DNA of 64,000 bases from Ferribacterium limneticum (GTDB taxonomy: Bacteria; Pseudomonadota; Gammaproteobacteria; Burkholderiales; Rhodocyclaceae), in NCBI RefSeq assembly GCF_020510585.1, contig NZ_CP075190.1, forward strand, positions 3,904,001-3,968,000. The letters are read 5' to 3'. Each line of letters opens with the position of its first letter. The stretch's first letter is position 1. The notes under the pieces were generated by a model. That model was given only the letters and a program-made list of their open reading frames with translations, did no database searches and had not been told where the DNA came from. A program made the translations under genes and the position numbers. Below are positions 13,166-21,831 of this stretch, piece by piece.

Positions 13166-15862
13166 ATGAGCCTTAGCCCGCGAGCCGCTTTTCTCTGGCG
13201 CTTCATGCCGGTGGCTGTTGTGATCATCGTTGGCACATTGCTCCACGGCTATGGCGACGGAATACTTGAGAAATGGATCGTGGCAGGAGCCATGCTCCTT
13301 TTCGCGGCGATCGGCATCCTCGTCTGGTTACGTATACGAATGCGCGAAATGGAGCATGAGACAAGATTCCATGCCATTTTTGACTACGCCATGGTCGGCA
13401 TCGCCACGATCTCACCAGAAAAGACCTGGCTTTCGGTCAACCCGTCGCTGTGTCGCATTTTGGGCTACGGGGCCGAAGAATTGATGCAAAGGACATGGTC
13501 TGAACTGACTCATCCGGATGACGCAAAGATGGACGTCAAGAAATTTGATTCAGTCCTGCGCGGTGAATCCGATGGCTACGCGATGGAAAAACGCTTTATC
13601 GGCAAGGATGGCTCCGTTGTTCACACGGCCATCTCGGCACGCGCGATACGCAAGGCAGACGGGAAGGTTGATTTTTTTGTCGCCATCATCGAGGACATCA
13701 GCAACTGGGTACTGGCCGAAACCGAGTGGAGCGCCTCGGTCAAAACACTGCAGCGTTTTATCGACCACCTGCCCGGCAGCGCTTACGTCAAGACAGCCGA
13801 TTCACGCATCCTGCTCGCCAACAAGGGATTTCAGGATCAGTTCGGGATCAATCCGGAAGAAATACTGGGCCATCACTCAATCGAGGCCTTTCCTGGCGAA
13901 TTCGGCAAAAAAGTCGTCGCAGACGATGCGCGCGTTCTAGCCACTGGCATCACCGAGCGAATCGAAGATGAATGGAATGGACGGGTCTTTGAAAGCACCA
14001 AGTTCATCATTCCCCGCGACGATGGCAGCGCAGACCTGGGGGGCATCACTATCGACGTCACCGAGCGCCGATTGACCGAACTCAAACTTTCCCAGCAGGC
14101 CCGTTGTTCCGCTGTCTTGTTGGCGTTGCCGAAAAAAGCCGAGGAGCTTTCCGAAAAAGCGTTCATGCAATATGCGCTGGAGTGCGCCGAAGAGCTTACG
14201 CAGAGCGCGATTGGCTTCATGCACCTGGTCAATGACGACGGTGTGACCATCGAGCTGGTTGCCTGGTCGAGCAGCACGCTAAAAAATTACTGCACGGCCG
14301 CCTTCGCCAGTCATTACCCCATTTCAGAAGCCGGCATCTGGGCCGATGCAGCACGTAACAAAAAACCCATCGTCATCAATGACTACGCCAACGCCGAAAA
14401 CAAACACGGACTTCCCCCCGGTCACTCAGCACTGATCCGTCTGCTCAGCATTCCAGTCATGGATGAAGGCGAGGTCCGCATGATGACGGGCGTCGGCAAC
14501 AAAGCGGGCGATTACACGGATTTCGACGTCGAAACCGTGCAGTTGATCGGCAGCGAGACCTGGCGCATCGTGCGCCGGCGGCGTTCCGAAAACGCGCTGC
14601 GCCTTGCCACACAGGTGGTGAATGCGAGTCCGGTGGTTTGCTTCCGCGCTCGCAGCACGGAAGGCTGGCCATTAGTCTTTATTTCGGACAATGTCCGGCA
14701 ATGGGGCTACACACCCAAACAACTTATCGCGGGGCAGCCCACCGTATTTGATGTCGTCCATCCCGATGACCTGCCACGGATGCTTGGCGAAACAAACCGC
14801 TACGCCGCTGACGGGGTACCACGCTTTGCACAGGAATACCGCTTGGTCACAGCCGAAGGTCAGGTTGTCTGGGTGCTTGGTCGCACCACCATTCGCCTCG
14901 ACGCCGAGGGCAATCCCGAGTTTTTCGACAGTGTGCTGACTGACATTACAGAACGCAAAGCCCAGCAGTCCTTGATGGACGATGCCCTCGCCCAGCAGAA
15001 AAAACTCAACAAACGCCTTGAAGAAGCCAACAATCAGTTGATGCAATCGGAAAAAATGGCATCCATCGGACAACTGGCGGCCGGTGTTGCCCATGAACTG
15101 AACAACCCGATCGGCTTTGTCCATTCCAATCTGGGCACGCTGGATGGCTACGTGCACGACCTGATGGCCATCATCGCTGCCTATGAAAGCCTGTTCTGCA
15201 AGCCGGGCGAAACCAACCCGCACGCAGATGAAATCAGGCGACTGCTCGAACAGCACGATTTCGCCTTCCTCAAGGAAGACATTTTCAGTCTTCTCGCCGA
15301 GTCGAAGGATGGACTTGGCCGGGTCCGCAAGATCGTGCAGGACCTCAAGAACTTCTCACGCGTCGGCGAGCATGAGTGGCAGGAAGCGGACTTGCACCAG
15401 GGTATCGATTCGACCCTGAACATTGTCTGGAACGAACTGAAGTACAAGGCCAAAGTGGTCAAGGAATACGGCGATATACCCCATGTGTTCTGCCTCATTT
15501 CGCAACTCAATCAGGTTTTCATGAACCTGCTGGTCAATGCCGGCCACGCTATTGAAAGGCAGGGCACAATCACCATTCGTACCACCCGTCACGGTGACGA
15601 CAAGGTTTGCCTCGAAATCAGCGATACTGGCAAGGGAATCGCGCCGGAGCACATCAACCGGATTTTCGAGCCGTTCTTTACGACCAAGCCGGTTGGCCAG
15701 GGGACGGGGCTCGGGCTTTCGCTGTCCTACGGGATTGTCAAACGGCACGGCGGCCAAATCGAAGTTGAAAGCATCAAGGGGCAGGGCACCACTTTCCGTC
15801 TGTTGCTGCCCATCAATCCAAAGCAGAACACTGAGATAAAAGTTTCGGAGACTTCATCATGA
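13166..15862 (+). CDS. PAS/GAF sensor histidine kinase
   Basis: About 898 residues. Two N-terminal membrane helices (around 8-28 and 38-56), two PAS domains, a GAF-like domain (ELTQSAIGFMHLVNDD, KPIVINDYANAENKHG), a third PAS, a coiled coil, then a NtrB-like kinase core (GQLAAGVAHELNNPIGFVHS, DTGKGI, KPVGQGTGLGLSLSYGIVK). There is no fused receiver. The preceding stop is at 13161-13163; I prefer the ATG at 13166 because AAGGGG lies at a good distance, but an overlapping GTG at 13160 is possible. Its core is close to that of the hemerythrin kinase at the operon end, suggesting duplication. Confidence 0.92.
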   Translation: MSLSPRAAFLWRFMPVAVVIIVGTLLHGYGDGILEKWIVAGAMLLFAAIGILVWLRIRMREMEHETRFHAIFDYAMVGIATISPEKTWLSVNPSLCRILGYGAEELMQRTWSELTHPDDAKMDVKKFDSVLRGESDGYAMEKRFIGKDGSVVHTAISARAIRKADGKVDFFVAIIEDISNWVLAETEWSASVKTLQRFIDHLPGSAYVKTADSRILLANKGFQDQFGINPEEILGHHSIEAFPGEFGKKVVADDARVLATGITERIEDEWNGRVFESTKFIIPRDDGSADLGGITIDVTERRLTELKLSQQARCSAVLLALPKKAEELSEKAFMQYALECAEELTQSAIGFMHLVNDDGVTIELVAWSSSTLKNYCTAAFASHYPISEAGIWADAARNKKPIVINDYANAENKHGLPPGHSALIRLLSIPVMDEGEVRMMTGVGNKAGDYTDFDVETVQLIGSETWRIVRRRRSENALRLATQVVNASPVVCFRARSTEGWPLVFISDNVRQWGYTPKQLIAGQPTVFDVVHPDDLPRMLGETNRYAADGVPRFAQEYRLVTAEGQVVWVLGRTTIRLDAEGNPEFFDSVLTDITERKAQQSLMDDALAQQKKLNKRLEEANNQLMQSEKMASIGQLAAGVAHELNNPIGFVHSNLGTLDGYVHDLMAIIAAYESLFCKPGETNPHADEIRRLLEQHDFAFLKEDIFSLLAESKDGLGRVRKIVQDLKNFSRVGEHEWQEADLHQGIDSTLNIVWNELKYKAKVVKEYGDIPHVFCLISQLNQVFMNLLVNAGHAIERQGTITIRTTRHGDDKVCLEISDTGKGIAPEHINRIFEPFFTTKPVGQGTGLGLSLSYGIVKRHGGQIEVESIKGQGTTFRLLLPINPKQNTEIKVSETSS

Positions 15863-17175
15863 GCGAGGCGATCGCCCCTCCCACCCTGCTCTTCGTCGAT
15901 GACGAGCCGGGCATTCTTTCCGCGCTGCGCCGCCTGTTCCGGCCGCACGGCTACCGTATTTTCATTGCCGAAGGCGGTGCCGCCGGGTTGGAAGTACTCG
16001 AGAAAGAACAAATCGACCTGGTCATTTCCGACATGCGCATGCCGGAAATGGACGGTGCCACCTTCCTCAAGGAGGTCCGCGGTCGCTGGCCCAATGTGAT
16101 GCGCATCCTGCTCACGGGCTACGCTGACATCACATCGACCGTCGCCGCGATCAATCAGGGCGAGATCTATCGTTACATTTCGAAGCCCTGGGACGACAAC
16201 GAGATCGTCAGCATCGTCGCCGAGGCCATCGAACACCAGAACCTGAAGCGTGAAAACCTGCGCCTCACCTCACTGACCCAGGCACAGAACGACCAGCTAA
16301 AAGAGCTCAACGCCAGCCTTGAGCAAAAGGTCGCCGAGCGCACCGCCGAGTTGAGCCAGGCGCTGACTTTTGTCGAGCAAACTCACAGCGAACTGAAAAA
16401 GGCGTTTCTGACCAGCGTCCAGGTATTTGCCGGCTTGATCGAACTGCGGGGCGGCCCGGCCGGCAGCCAGATTTCCGGCCATGGCCGGCGGGTGGCGGAA
16501 CATGCGCGCAGCGTCGCCCAGCGGCTCAAACTGCCCGATACCGAGGTCCAGAACATCATGCTGGCCGGCCTGCTGCACGATATCGGCAAGCTCGGCCTGC
16601 CCGACGAATTGTTGGGCAAGCCCTTCAACACGCTAACGGCCGAACAACGGGCGCTGGTCATGAAGCATCCGGTCGTAGGCCAGAACATCCTGATGGGCAT
16701 AGACAAGTTCAAGGAGGCGGCCATTCTTGTCCGCCATCACCATGAATGCTACGACGGCAACGGCTTCCCTGACCATCTGGCCGGGATCGCCATTCCGCAG
16801 GGTAGCCGCATCCTGCAAGCCGTCAACGAATATGACTCGCTGATTATCGGTACCCTGGTCCAGCGCCCCCTGAAGCCCGTCGAGGCACTCAATTTCCTGA
16901 TCGAAAATCGCGGTAAGCGCTACGATCCGGCGGTCGTTGACGCTTTCGCGACCCTGCTTGGCGAAACCGTCAAGAGCGGCTTCACGGAAACGCCCCTGCG
17001 CACCATGCACCTCAAGACCGGCATGCTGCTGAGCCGGGATCTCATGCACCGTGATGGCTATCTGCTGCTGGCCAAGGGCACTGCGCTGACGGCAGAAATC
17101 ATCGGACAGCTGGTCAGAATGGAAAAGTCGGAACAGCAAACTCTGACCCTCTATATTCGCCAGGAGGAAAAATGA
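15859..17175 (+). CDS. Response regulator with HD-GYP-type phosphodiesterase domain
   Basis: 438 residues. The receiver at about 10-125 (LVISDMRMPEMDGATF, YISKPWDDN) is followed by a coiled coil and an HD-GYP-like domain: LAGLLHDIGKLGLPDELL, MKHPVVGQNIL and RHHHECYDGNGFPDHLAG. The GYP motif reads GFP, a conservative change; the HD dyad is intact. It resembles RpfG, which cleaves c-di-GMP, with about 90 extra C-terminal residues. The ATGA overlap with the preceding kinase suggests the two are a cognate pair. Confidence 0.92.
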   Translation: MSEAIAPPTLLFVDDEPGILSALRRLFRPHGYRIFIAEGGAAGLEVLEKEQIDLVISDMRMPEMDGATFLKEVRGRWPNVMRILLTGYADITSTVAAINQGEIYRYISKPWDDNEIVSIVAEAIEHQNLKRENLRLTSLTQAQNDQLKELNASLEQKVAERTAELSQALTFVEQTHSELKKAFLTSVQVFAGLIELRGGPAGSQISGHGRRVAEHARSVAQRLKLPDTEVQNIMLAGLLHDIGKLGLPDELLGKPFNTLTAEQRALVMKHPVVGQNILMGIDKFKEAAILVRHHHECYDGNGFPDHLAGIAIPQGSRILQAVNEYDSLIIGTLVQRPLKPVEALNFLIENRGKRYDPAVVDAFATLLGETVKSGFTETPLRTMHLKTGMLLSRDLMHRDGYLLLAKGTALTAEIIGQLVRMEKSEQQTLTLYIRQEEK

Positions 17176-17738
17176 GCCGCATCCTGATCGTCGACGACGA
17201 GGAGTCCATCCTCAAGTCCCTCAAGCGCGTCCTGCGCCTGGCGCCGTGCACCTATGGCGCGAAGAGCTACACCCTAGAAATTTTCGATTTCAATTCGCCG
17301 ATGGCCGCGCTGGAGGCTGCACGGAACGATGAGTTCGACCTGTTCATGAGCGACTACCGGATGCCGGGCATGGATGGCATCGAGTTCCTCAAGGCGGCCA
17401 AGGCCATCCAGCCCGACGCTGCCCGCCTGATCCTTTCCGGCTACGCCGATCTCAACGCCCTGGTTCGCGCGGTCAATGAAGTCGGCATCGACCGTTTCAT
17501 CGGCAAGCCATGGAACGACTACGACCTGATGTCGGCCATCGGTCAGGCATTGGCCCACCGCGACCTGATGCTGGAAAACCGCCAGCTGGCCAACCTGGTC
17601 CGCCTCGAAATGGGTGACATCACGCCAGAGCAAATTGAAGCCGAACGACTGGAGCGCATCGAACCTGGCATCACCGAAGTCAACTGGGGACCGGACGGCT
17701 CAGTTGTTCTCGATCCCGAGTTTCAACGCAAAGGCTGA
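17172..17738 (+). CDS. Stand-alone receiver-domain response regulator
   Basis: 188 residues. A single receiver (ILIVDDEESILKSLKRVL, DLFMSDYRMPGMDGIEFL, LSGYADLNALV, FIGKPWNDYDLM) of the same RpfG-like subfamily as the other receivers in this operon, followed by a helical tail of about 60 residues without a recognised output domain. It overlaps the HD-GYP gene by ATGA and ends seven bases before the MglA-like GTPase gene. It may act by protein binding, for example on the GTPase; that is inference from position only. Confidence 0.9.
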   Translation: MSRILIVDDEESILKSLKRVLRLAPCTYGAKSYTLEIFDFNSPMAALEAARNDEFDLFMSDYRMPGMDGIEFLKAAKAIQPDAARLILSGYADLNALVRAVNEVGIDRFIGKPWNDYDLMSAIGQALAHRDLMLENRQLANLVRLEMGDITPEQIEAERLERIEPGITEVNWGPDGSVVLDPEFQRKG

Positions 17739-17745
17739 TTGCACC

Positions 17746-18393
17746 ATGCCGGAAAGCGATGCCCAGCACCTGACTTTCAAACTGGTCTATTACGGCCCGG
17801 CGCAGAGCGGCAAGACGACCAACCTGCTGCGCCTGCACGACCTGCTGGCCCCGGAGCTGAAGGGCGAGGTCATGACCATGGAGACCAAGGACGACCGCAC
17901 GCTTTTCTTCGACCTCCTCCCGCTCGGGTTTCGGGCACCATCCGGACTGCTGATCAAATTCCGGCTGTTTACCGTGCCTGGTCAGGTTGCCCATGACGGG
18001 ACGCGCAAGGCCGTGCTGTCGCGCGCCGATGGCGTGGTTTTCGTCGCCGATGCCGACCGCGCCCAGGAGACCAACAACGGCGAATCGTTCCAGAGCCTGG
18101 CCGCCAACTGCGCCCGTGTCGGGCTTGATTTTGACCACCTGCCGATGGTCGTCCAGTTCAACAAGTGCGATCTGCCGAATGCCGTTCCCGAGGCGGAAAT
18201 CCGCGAACGCTGGTCGGCCGCGCCCTGGCCGCTGGTCTTTGCCGTCGCCCTGACCGGTCAAGGCGTCGAAACGACCTTTGAACTGCTCGTTCGCACGGTC
18301 TACCGGAATTTTGGCCCGAAATTGAAATTGCAGACCGAGCACGGCCTCAGCGAAGACGCTTTCGTCGCCGGCGCTCAGGGGAAAAACACGTGA
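17746..18393 (+). CDS. MglA-like small GTPase
   Basis: 215 residues. P-loop GPAQSGKTTNLLRLHD, DDRTLFFDLLPLG, TVPGQVAHDGTRKAVL in the switch region, ADGVVFVADADR and the guanine-specificity motif NKCDLPN. This matches the bacterial MglA family (YYGP start, TLFFDFLPL and TVPGQ are its hallmarks), which controls polarity and type IV pilus or gliding motility. No roadblock/MglB gene is adjacent. The position between a receiver protein and a kinase, and just before a REC-PilB fusion, points to motility or secretion polarity. Near its 3' end (18294-18331) is a weak match to the dispersed repeat. Confidence 0.9.
   Translation: MPESDAQHLTFKLVYYGPAQSGKTTNLLRLHDLLAPELKGEVMTMETKDDRTLFFDLLPLGFRAPSGLLIKFRLFTVPGQVAHDGTRKAVLSRADGVVFVADADRAQETNNGESFQSLAANCARVGLDFDHLPMVVQFNKCDLPNAVPEAEIRERWSAAPWPLVFAVALTGQGVETTFELLVRTVYRNFGPKLKLQTEHGLSEDAFVAGAQGKNT
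18294..18331 (-). repeat. Weak candidate copy H of the dispersed repeat (in the MglA-like gene)
   Basis: The plus strand reads CACGGTCTACCGGAATTTTG, then GCCCGAAATTGAAATTGC, similar in order to copy F but with short length differences. It lies in coding sequence and could be chance. Confidence 0.35.
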
Positions 18394-19592
18394 CCCTGAG
18401 CTTCGACCGCGAGTGGCAACTCGACGAACTGCTCAATGCCGCCACCCATGAACGACTCGGCGCAGCTCTCAGCGACCTGCTCGGGGGCGATTTCGCCATT
18501 ACCGACGATGCCGGGAAAACGCTTTGGGGCCTTCCCTCGCCCGAGGCTCGCCGCGAACCGCTGATCCTCGAACTCGAACCGGTCGGCTACCTGCTCAGCC
18601 GCACCGCTTCAGCTGCCGCCCTGAGCGCCTCCCGCAATCTCATGTTGATTCTGCTGCGCGCCCAGGTGCGTTTCAAAATGGCCTCGACGCTGCATCTCGA
18701 ATCCGTCGCAGAGGACTTCGAGTCGCTCAAGCGCGAACACGCCCGCCTCAGCGAATCCGAAGCCCGTTACAAGACGCTTTCGGCCGAGCTGGAAGCCCGC
18801 GTCAAGAAACAGGTCGGCGAACTCGAGGAACGCCAGCAAATGCTCTACGAGGCCGAAAAGCTCGCCTCGGTCGGGCAACTGGCCGCTGGCATGGCGCACG
18901 AGATCAACAACCCGCTCAGCTTCGTGCGCAGCAATCTGTCCACCTTTGAGAAGTACGTCGGCAAATTTGCCGAACTCAAATCGCACCCGGGTTCGGCCGC
19001 CGAGGGCTGGCAAGCGCTTGATCTCGACTTCATTCTCGAAGACAGCATTGACCTGCTCCATGACAGCGCCAAGGGCATGGAGCGAATTGCCCGCATCGTG
19101 GCCGATTTGAAGGCGTTCTCGAACGTCGACCGGGCCAGCGAAGAATACGCGGACCTCAACAACTGCCTGCGCGAGGCGGCCAGCATGGTTGAGACGCAGA
19201 TGCCGGCCGGCATCAATTTCCGTTTCGACCTGCTCCCCCTGCCCAGCATCGTCTGCCTGCCGGGACATATCAACCAGCTCTTTTTCAATGTCATCCGCAA
19301 TGCCGTGCTGGCGATCAAGGACTCCGGCCGGCCGGGCGAGGTCAAGATATCCTCGGAAGCGGACGACGAGGGCATCGTCGTCCGCATCCACGATACCGGT
19401 GTCGGCATGACCAAGGAACAGATTGAACACGCCTTCGAGCCGTTCTATACGACACGCCCGGTTGGTTCCGGTGTCGGACTGGGGCTGGCGACAGCGCGCA
19501 ACGTCATCCAGGCCCATAGTGGCCGCATCAGCCTCGACAGCCAGCCCGATATCGGCACCACCGTAACCATGTTCTTTTCGACGCCGTCATGA
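18390..19592 (+). CDS. Cytosolic sensor histidine kinase
   Basis: 400 residues starting at GTG, with a 4-base overlap with the GTPase gene. The N-terminal 100 residues are an unassigned domain (LDELLNAATHERLGAALSDL, DFAITDDAGKTLWGL). A coiled coil follows (SEARYKTLSAELEARVKKQV), then a NtrB-like core: GQLAAGMAHEINNPLSFVRS, HDTGVGMTKEQ and GSGVGLGLATARNVIQ. No membrane helix. Translational coupling to the GTPase suggests that kinase and GTPase are made in fixed ratio and may interact. Confidence 0.9.
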   Translation: MTLSFDREWQLDELLNAATHERLGAALSDLLGGDFAITDDAGKTLWGLPSPEARREPLILELEPVGYLLSRTASAAALSASRNLMLILLRAQVRFKMASTLHLESVAEDFESLKREHARLSESEARYKTLSAELEARVKKQVGELEERQQMLYEAEKLASVGQLAAGMAHEINNPLSFVRSNLSTFEKYVGKFAELKSHPGSAAEGWQALDLDFILEDSIDLLHDSAKGMERIARIVADLKAFSNVDRASEEYADLNNCLREAASMVETQMPAGINFRFDLLPLPSIVCLPGHINQLFFNVIRNAVLAIKDSGRPGEVKISSEADDEGIVVRIHDTGVGMTKEQIEHAFEPFYTTRPVGSGVGLGLATARNVIQAHSGRISLDSQPDIGTTVTMFFSTPS

Positions 19593-21829
19593 CCGACTAT
19601 TCATCACTGTTCACCGGCAAGACCGCGGCACCACAGGCACCAGCAACGCACCTGACGCCACCGCGCTACCGCCTGCTCTTCGTCGATGATGAGCCGGGCA
19701 TCGTCAAGGCACTCAGCCGCGTTTTTCATCAGGAAAACTACGAAGTCATCACCGCCTGGAGCGCCAAGGAAGGGCTGGAAAAATTCGCCAGCGGGACTAT
19801 CCATCTGGTCATCAGCGATTTCATGATGCCCGGCATGAATGGCGCGCAGTTCCTGCAGGAAGTCAAAAAACGCTCGCCAGACACCATCCGCATCATGCTC
19901 ACCGGCCATGCCAACACTGATGCCGTGATGGGCGCGATCAACGAAGGCGCAGTCTACAAATTCATCCTCAAGCCCTGGAATGACGACGATCTGCGCATCA
20001 CGGTGGCTCTGGCCCTCGAACAGTTCGACCTGATCAGCCGCAACAAGAGCCTGCGTGCCGAAAACGAACAGAAGACCAAGGAAATCTCGGCCCTCTCGCG
20101 CCTCGCCGCCACCCATCGCAGCCGGCTCGGCATCATGCTGCACAAGAAGAACCTGCTGACCGACGCCCAGTTGCAGGAACTGACGATGCAACAGGAACGG
20201 CGCAAGGAGCCCTTGATCACGCTGCTGCTCGAAAACGACTGGGTGCCGGAACGACGTATCCGCGAGCTGCTCAAGACCGACATGATGATCGAGGAAGTCC
20301 AGCTACCGGAATTCCAGGTCGATGCCGCGCTGACCGATCTGATTCCGCGCAGCTTCTGCCTGCGGCAGTGCGTCGTGCCGCTCAAGCTCGACGGTCGCCG
20401 CCTGTTGCTGGCCATGGCCGATCCGCTGGATGAAGGCCTGATCGACGAAGTTCGCTTCACGGCCGGCCTCGACATCAATGCAGTCACGGCCGACATCGCG
20501 GCAATCCGCAAGAAGGTGGATGAAATCTACGGCGGCGGCGAAGTCGACTTCAAGGAACTGGAAACGCTGGTCAGTTCGCCTGACCCGTACGAAGGCATCG
20601 AGATCGTCATCGAGGATGACGACGCCACCAAACTCGAAGACCTTTTGCGCGACACAGAGGCGCCACCAGCCATCCGGCTGGCCAACGCGATCATTCTTGA
20701 AGCGATCCGCCTGGGCGCTTCAGATATCCACATCCAACCGCGCACCAAGAGTGTGGTCGTGCGCTACCGGATCGATGGCGTGCTCTCGGACAAGATTCAT
20801 ATTCCGCACCATCTGCATCAGTCGCTCGTCTCGCGCCTGAAAATCATGTCGGAACTCGACATTTCCGAACGGCGTCGCCCGCAGGATGGTCGTATCACCG
20901 TCAAGACGCCGATGCGCATGGTCGATCTGCGGATTTCCACGCTGCCGACGATCAATGGCGAAAAAATCGTCATGCGCATCCTCGACCGGAACTCGACAGT
21001 CCACAGCATCGAGAAACTAGGGTTTTCAAGCAGCGACCTACGCCGCGTCACCGACATGGTGGCCAAGCCGCAGGGCATCATCTTGGCCACCGGCCCGACC
21101 GGGAGCGGCAAGACGACGACACTCTATTCGCTGCTCCAGCACGACGCGACGCCCGACAAGAACTACGTCACCATCGAGGACCCGGTCGAGTACTACCTCG
21201 ACATGGCCGGCCAGGTATTGATTCGCGAAAAGATCGGCCTGACCTTTCCGGCCGTTCTGCGCGCCCTGCTCCGGCAGGATCCGGACGTCATCCTGCTCGG
21301 TGAAATCCGCGACTTCGACACCGCCGAAGTCGCCTTCCACGCGGCGCTGACCGGGCACCTGGTCTATTCGACCCTGCATACCAACTCGGCCGTCGCCACC
21401 ATTGCCCGACTGTTCGATCTCGGCCTCAAACCCTATGTTGTCGCCACCGCCCTTGAAGGCATCATCGCCCAGCGCCTGGTACGCAGCGTCTGTCCCGACT
21501 GCAGCCAGCCGGCAGCGCCAGATCCGGCCGTCATCTCCCGTCTGGGCAGCGCCTTTGCCAATATCGGCGAAATCCGCCGCGGCCAGGGCTGCACTACCTG
21601 CCATGGCAGCGGCTACAAGGGTCGCCTCGGCATCTACGAAATTCTGACCCTTGATGACCAGTTGCGGGACTGCATAGGCAGCGGCGCCAGTGTTCTGGAA
21701 ATCAGCCGTCAGGCCCGGCAAAGAGGGCTGCGCAGCATCATCCATCACGCCGCTGAGCGGGTACAGGCTGGTGCTACCACCCCGGATGAAATTCTGCGAG
21801 TACTCGGCCCGGTGACAGGAGAAGTTTGA
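19589..21829 (+). CDS. Receiver domain fused to PilB/GspE-type secretion ATPase
   Basis: 746 residues, about 180 longer than ordinary PilB. Residues about 29-145 are a receiver (LVISDFMMPGMNGAQFL, FILKPWNDDDL). Then comes an MshEN-like N-domain (LLEKND-like: LLLENDWVPERRIRELL), and from about 350 a type II/IV secretion ATPase: Walker A GPTGSGKTTTLYSLL, LLGEIRDFDTAEVAFHAALTGH, and the zinc tetracysteine (CPDC ... CTTC). Such ATPases power pilus extension or type II secretion. A covalent receiver would place the motor under direct phosphorelay control. No pilin, PilC or PilT gene is nearby, so its partner platform must be encoded elsewhere. Confidence 0.92.
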   Translation: MTDYSSLFTGKTAAPQAPATHLTPPRYRLLFVDDEPGIVKALSRVFHQENYEVITAWSAKEGLEKFASGTIHLVISDFMMPGMNGAQFLQEVKKRSPDTIRIMLTGHANTDAVMGAINEGAVYKFILKPWNDDDLRITVALALEQFDLISRNKSLRAENEQKTKEISALSRLAATHRSRLGIMLHKKNLLTDAQLQELTMQQERRKEPLITLLLENDWVPERRIRELLKTDMMIEEVQLPEFQVDAALTDLIPRSFCLRQCVVPLKLDGRRLLLAMADPLDEGLIDEVRFTAGLDINAVTADIAAIRKKVDEIYGGGEVDFKELETLVSSPDPYEGIEIVIEDDDATKLEDLLRDTEAPPAIRLANAIILEAIRLGASDIHIQPRTKSVVVRYRIDGVLSDKIHIPHHLHQSLVSRLKIMSELDISERRRPQDGRITVKTPMRMVDLRISTLPTINGEKIVMRILDRNSTVHSIEKLGFSSSDLRRVTDMVAKPQGIILATGPTGSGKTTTLYSLLQHDATPDKNYVTIEDPVEYYLDMAGQVLIREKIGLTFPAVLRALLRQDPDVILLGEIRDFDTAEVAFHAALTGHLVYSTLHTNSAVATIARLFDLGLKPYVVATALEGIIAQRLVRSVCPDCSQPAAPDPAVISRLGSAFANIGEIRRGQGCTTCHGSGYKGRLGIYEILTLDDQLRDCIGSGASVLEISRQARQRGLRSIIHHAAERVQAGATTPDEILRVLGPVTGEV

Positions 21830-21831
21830 GG

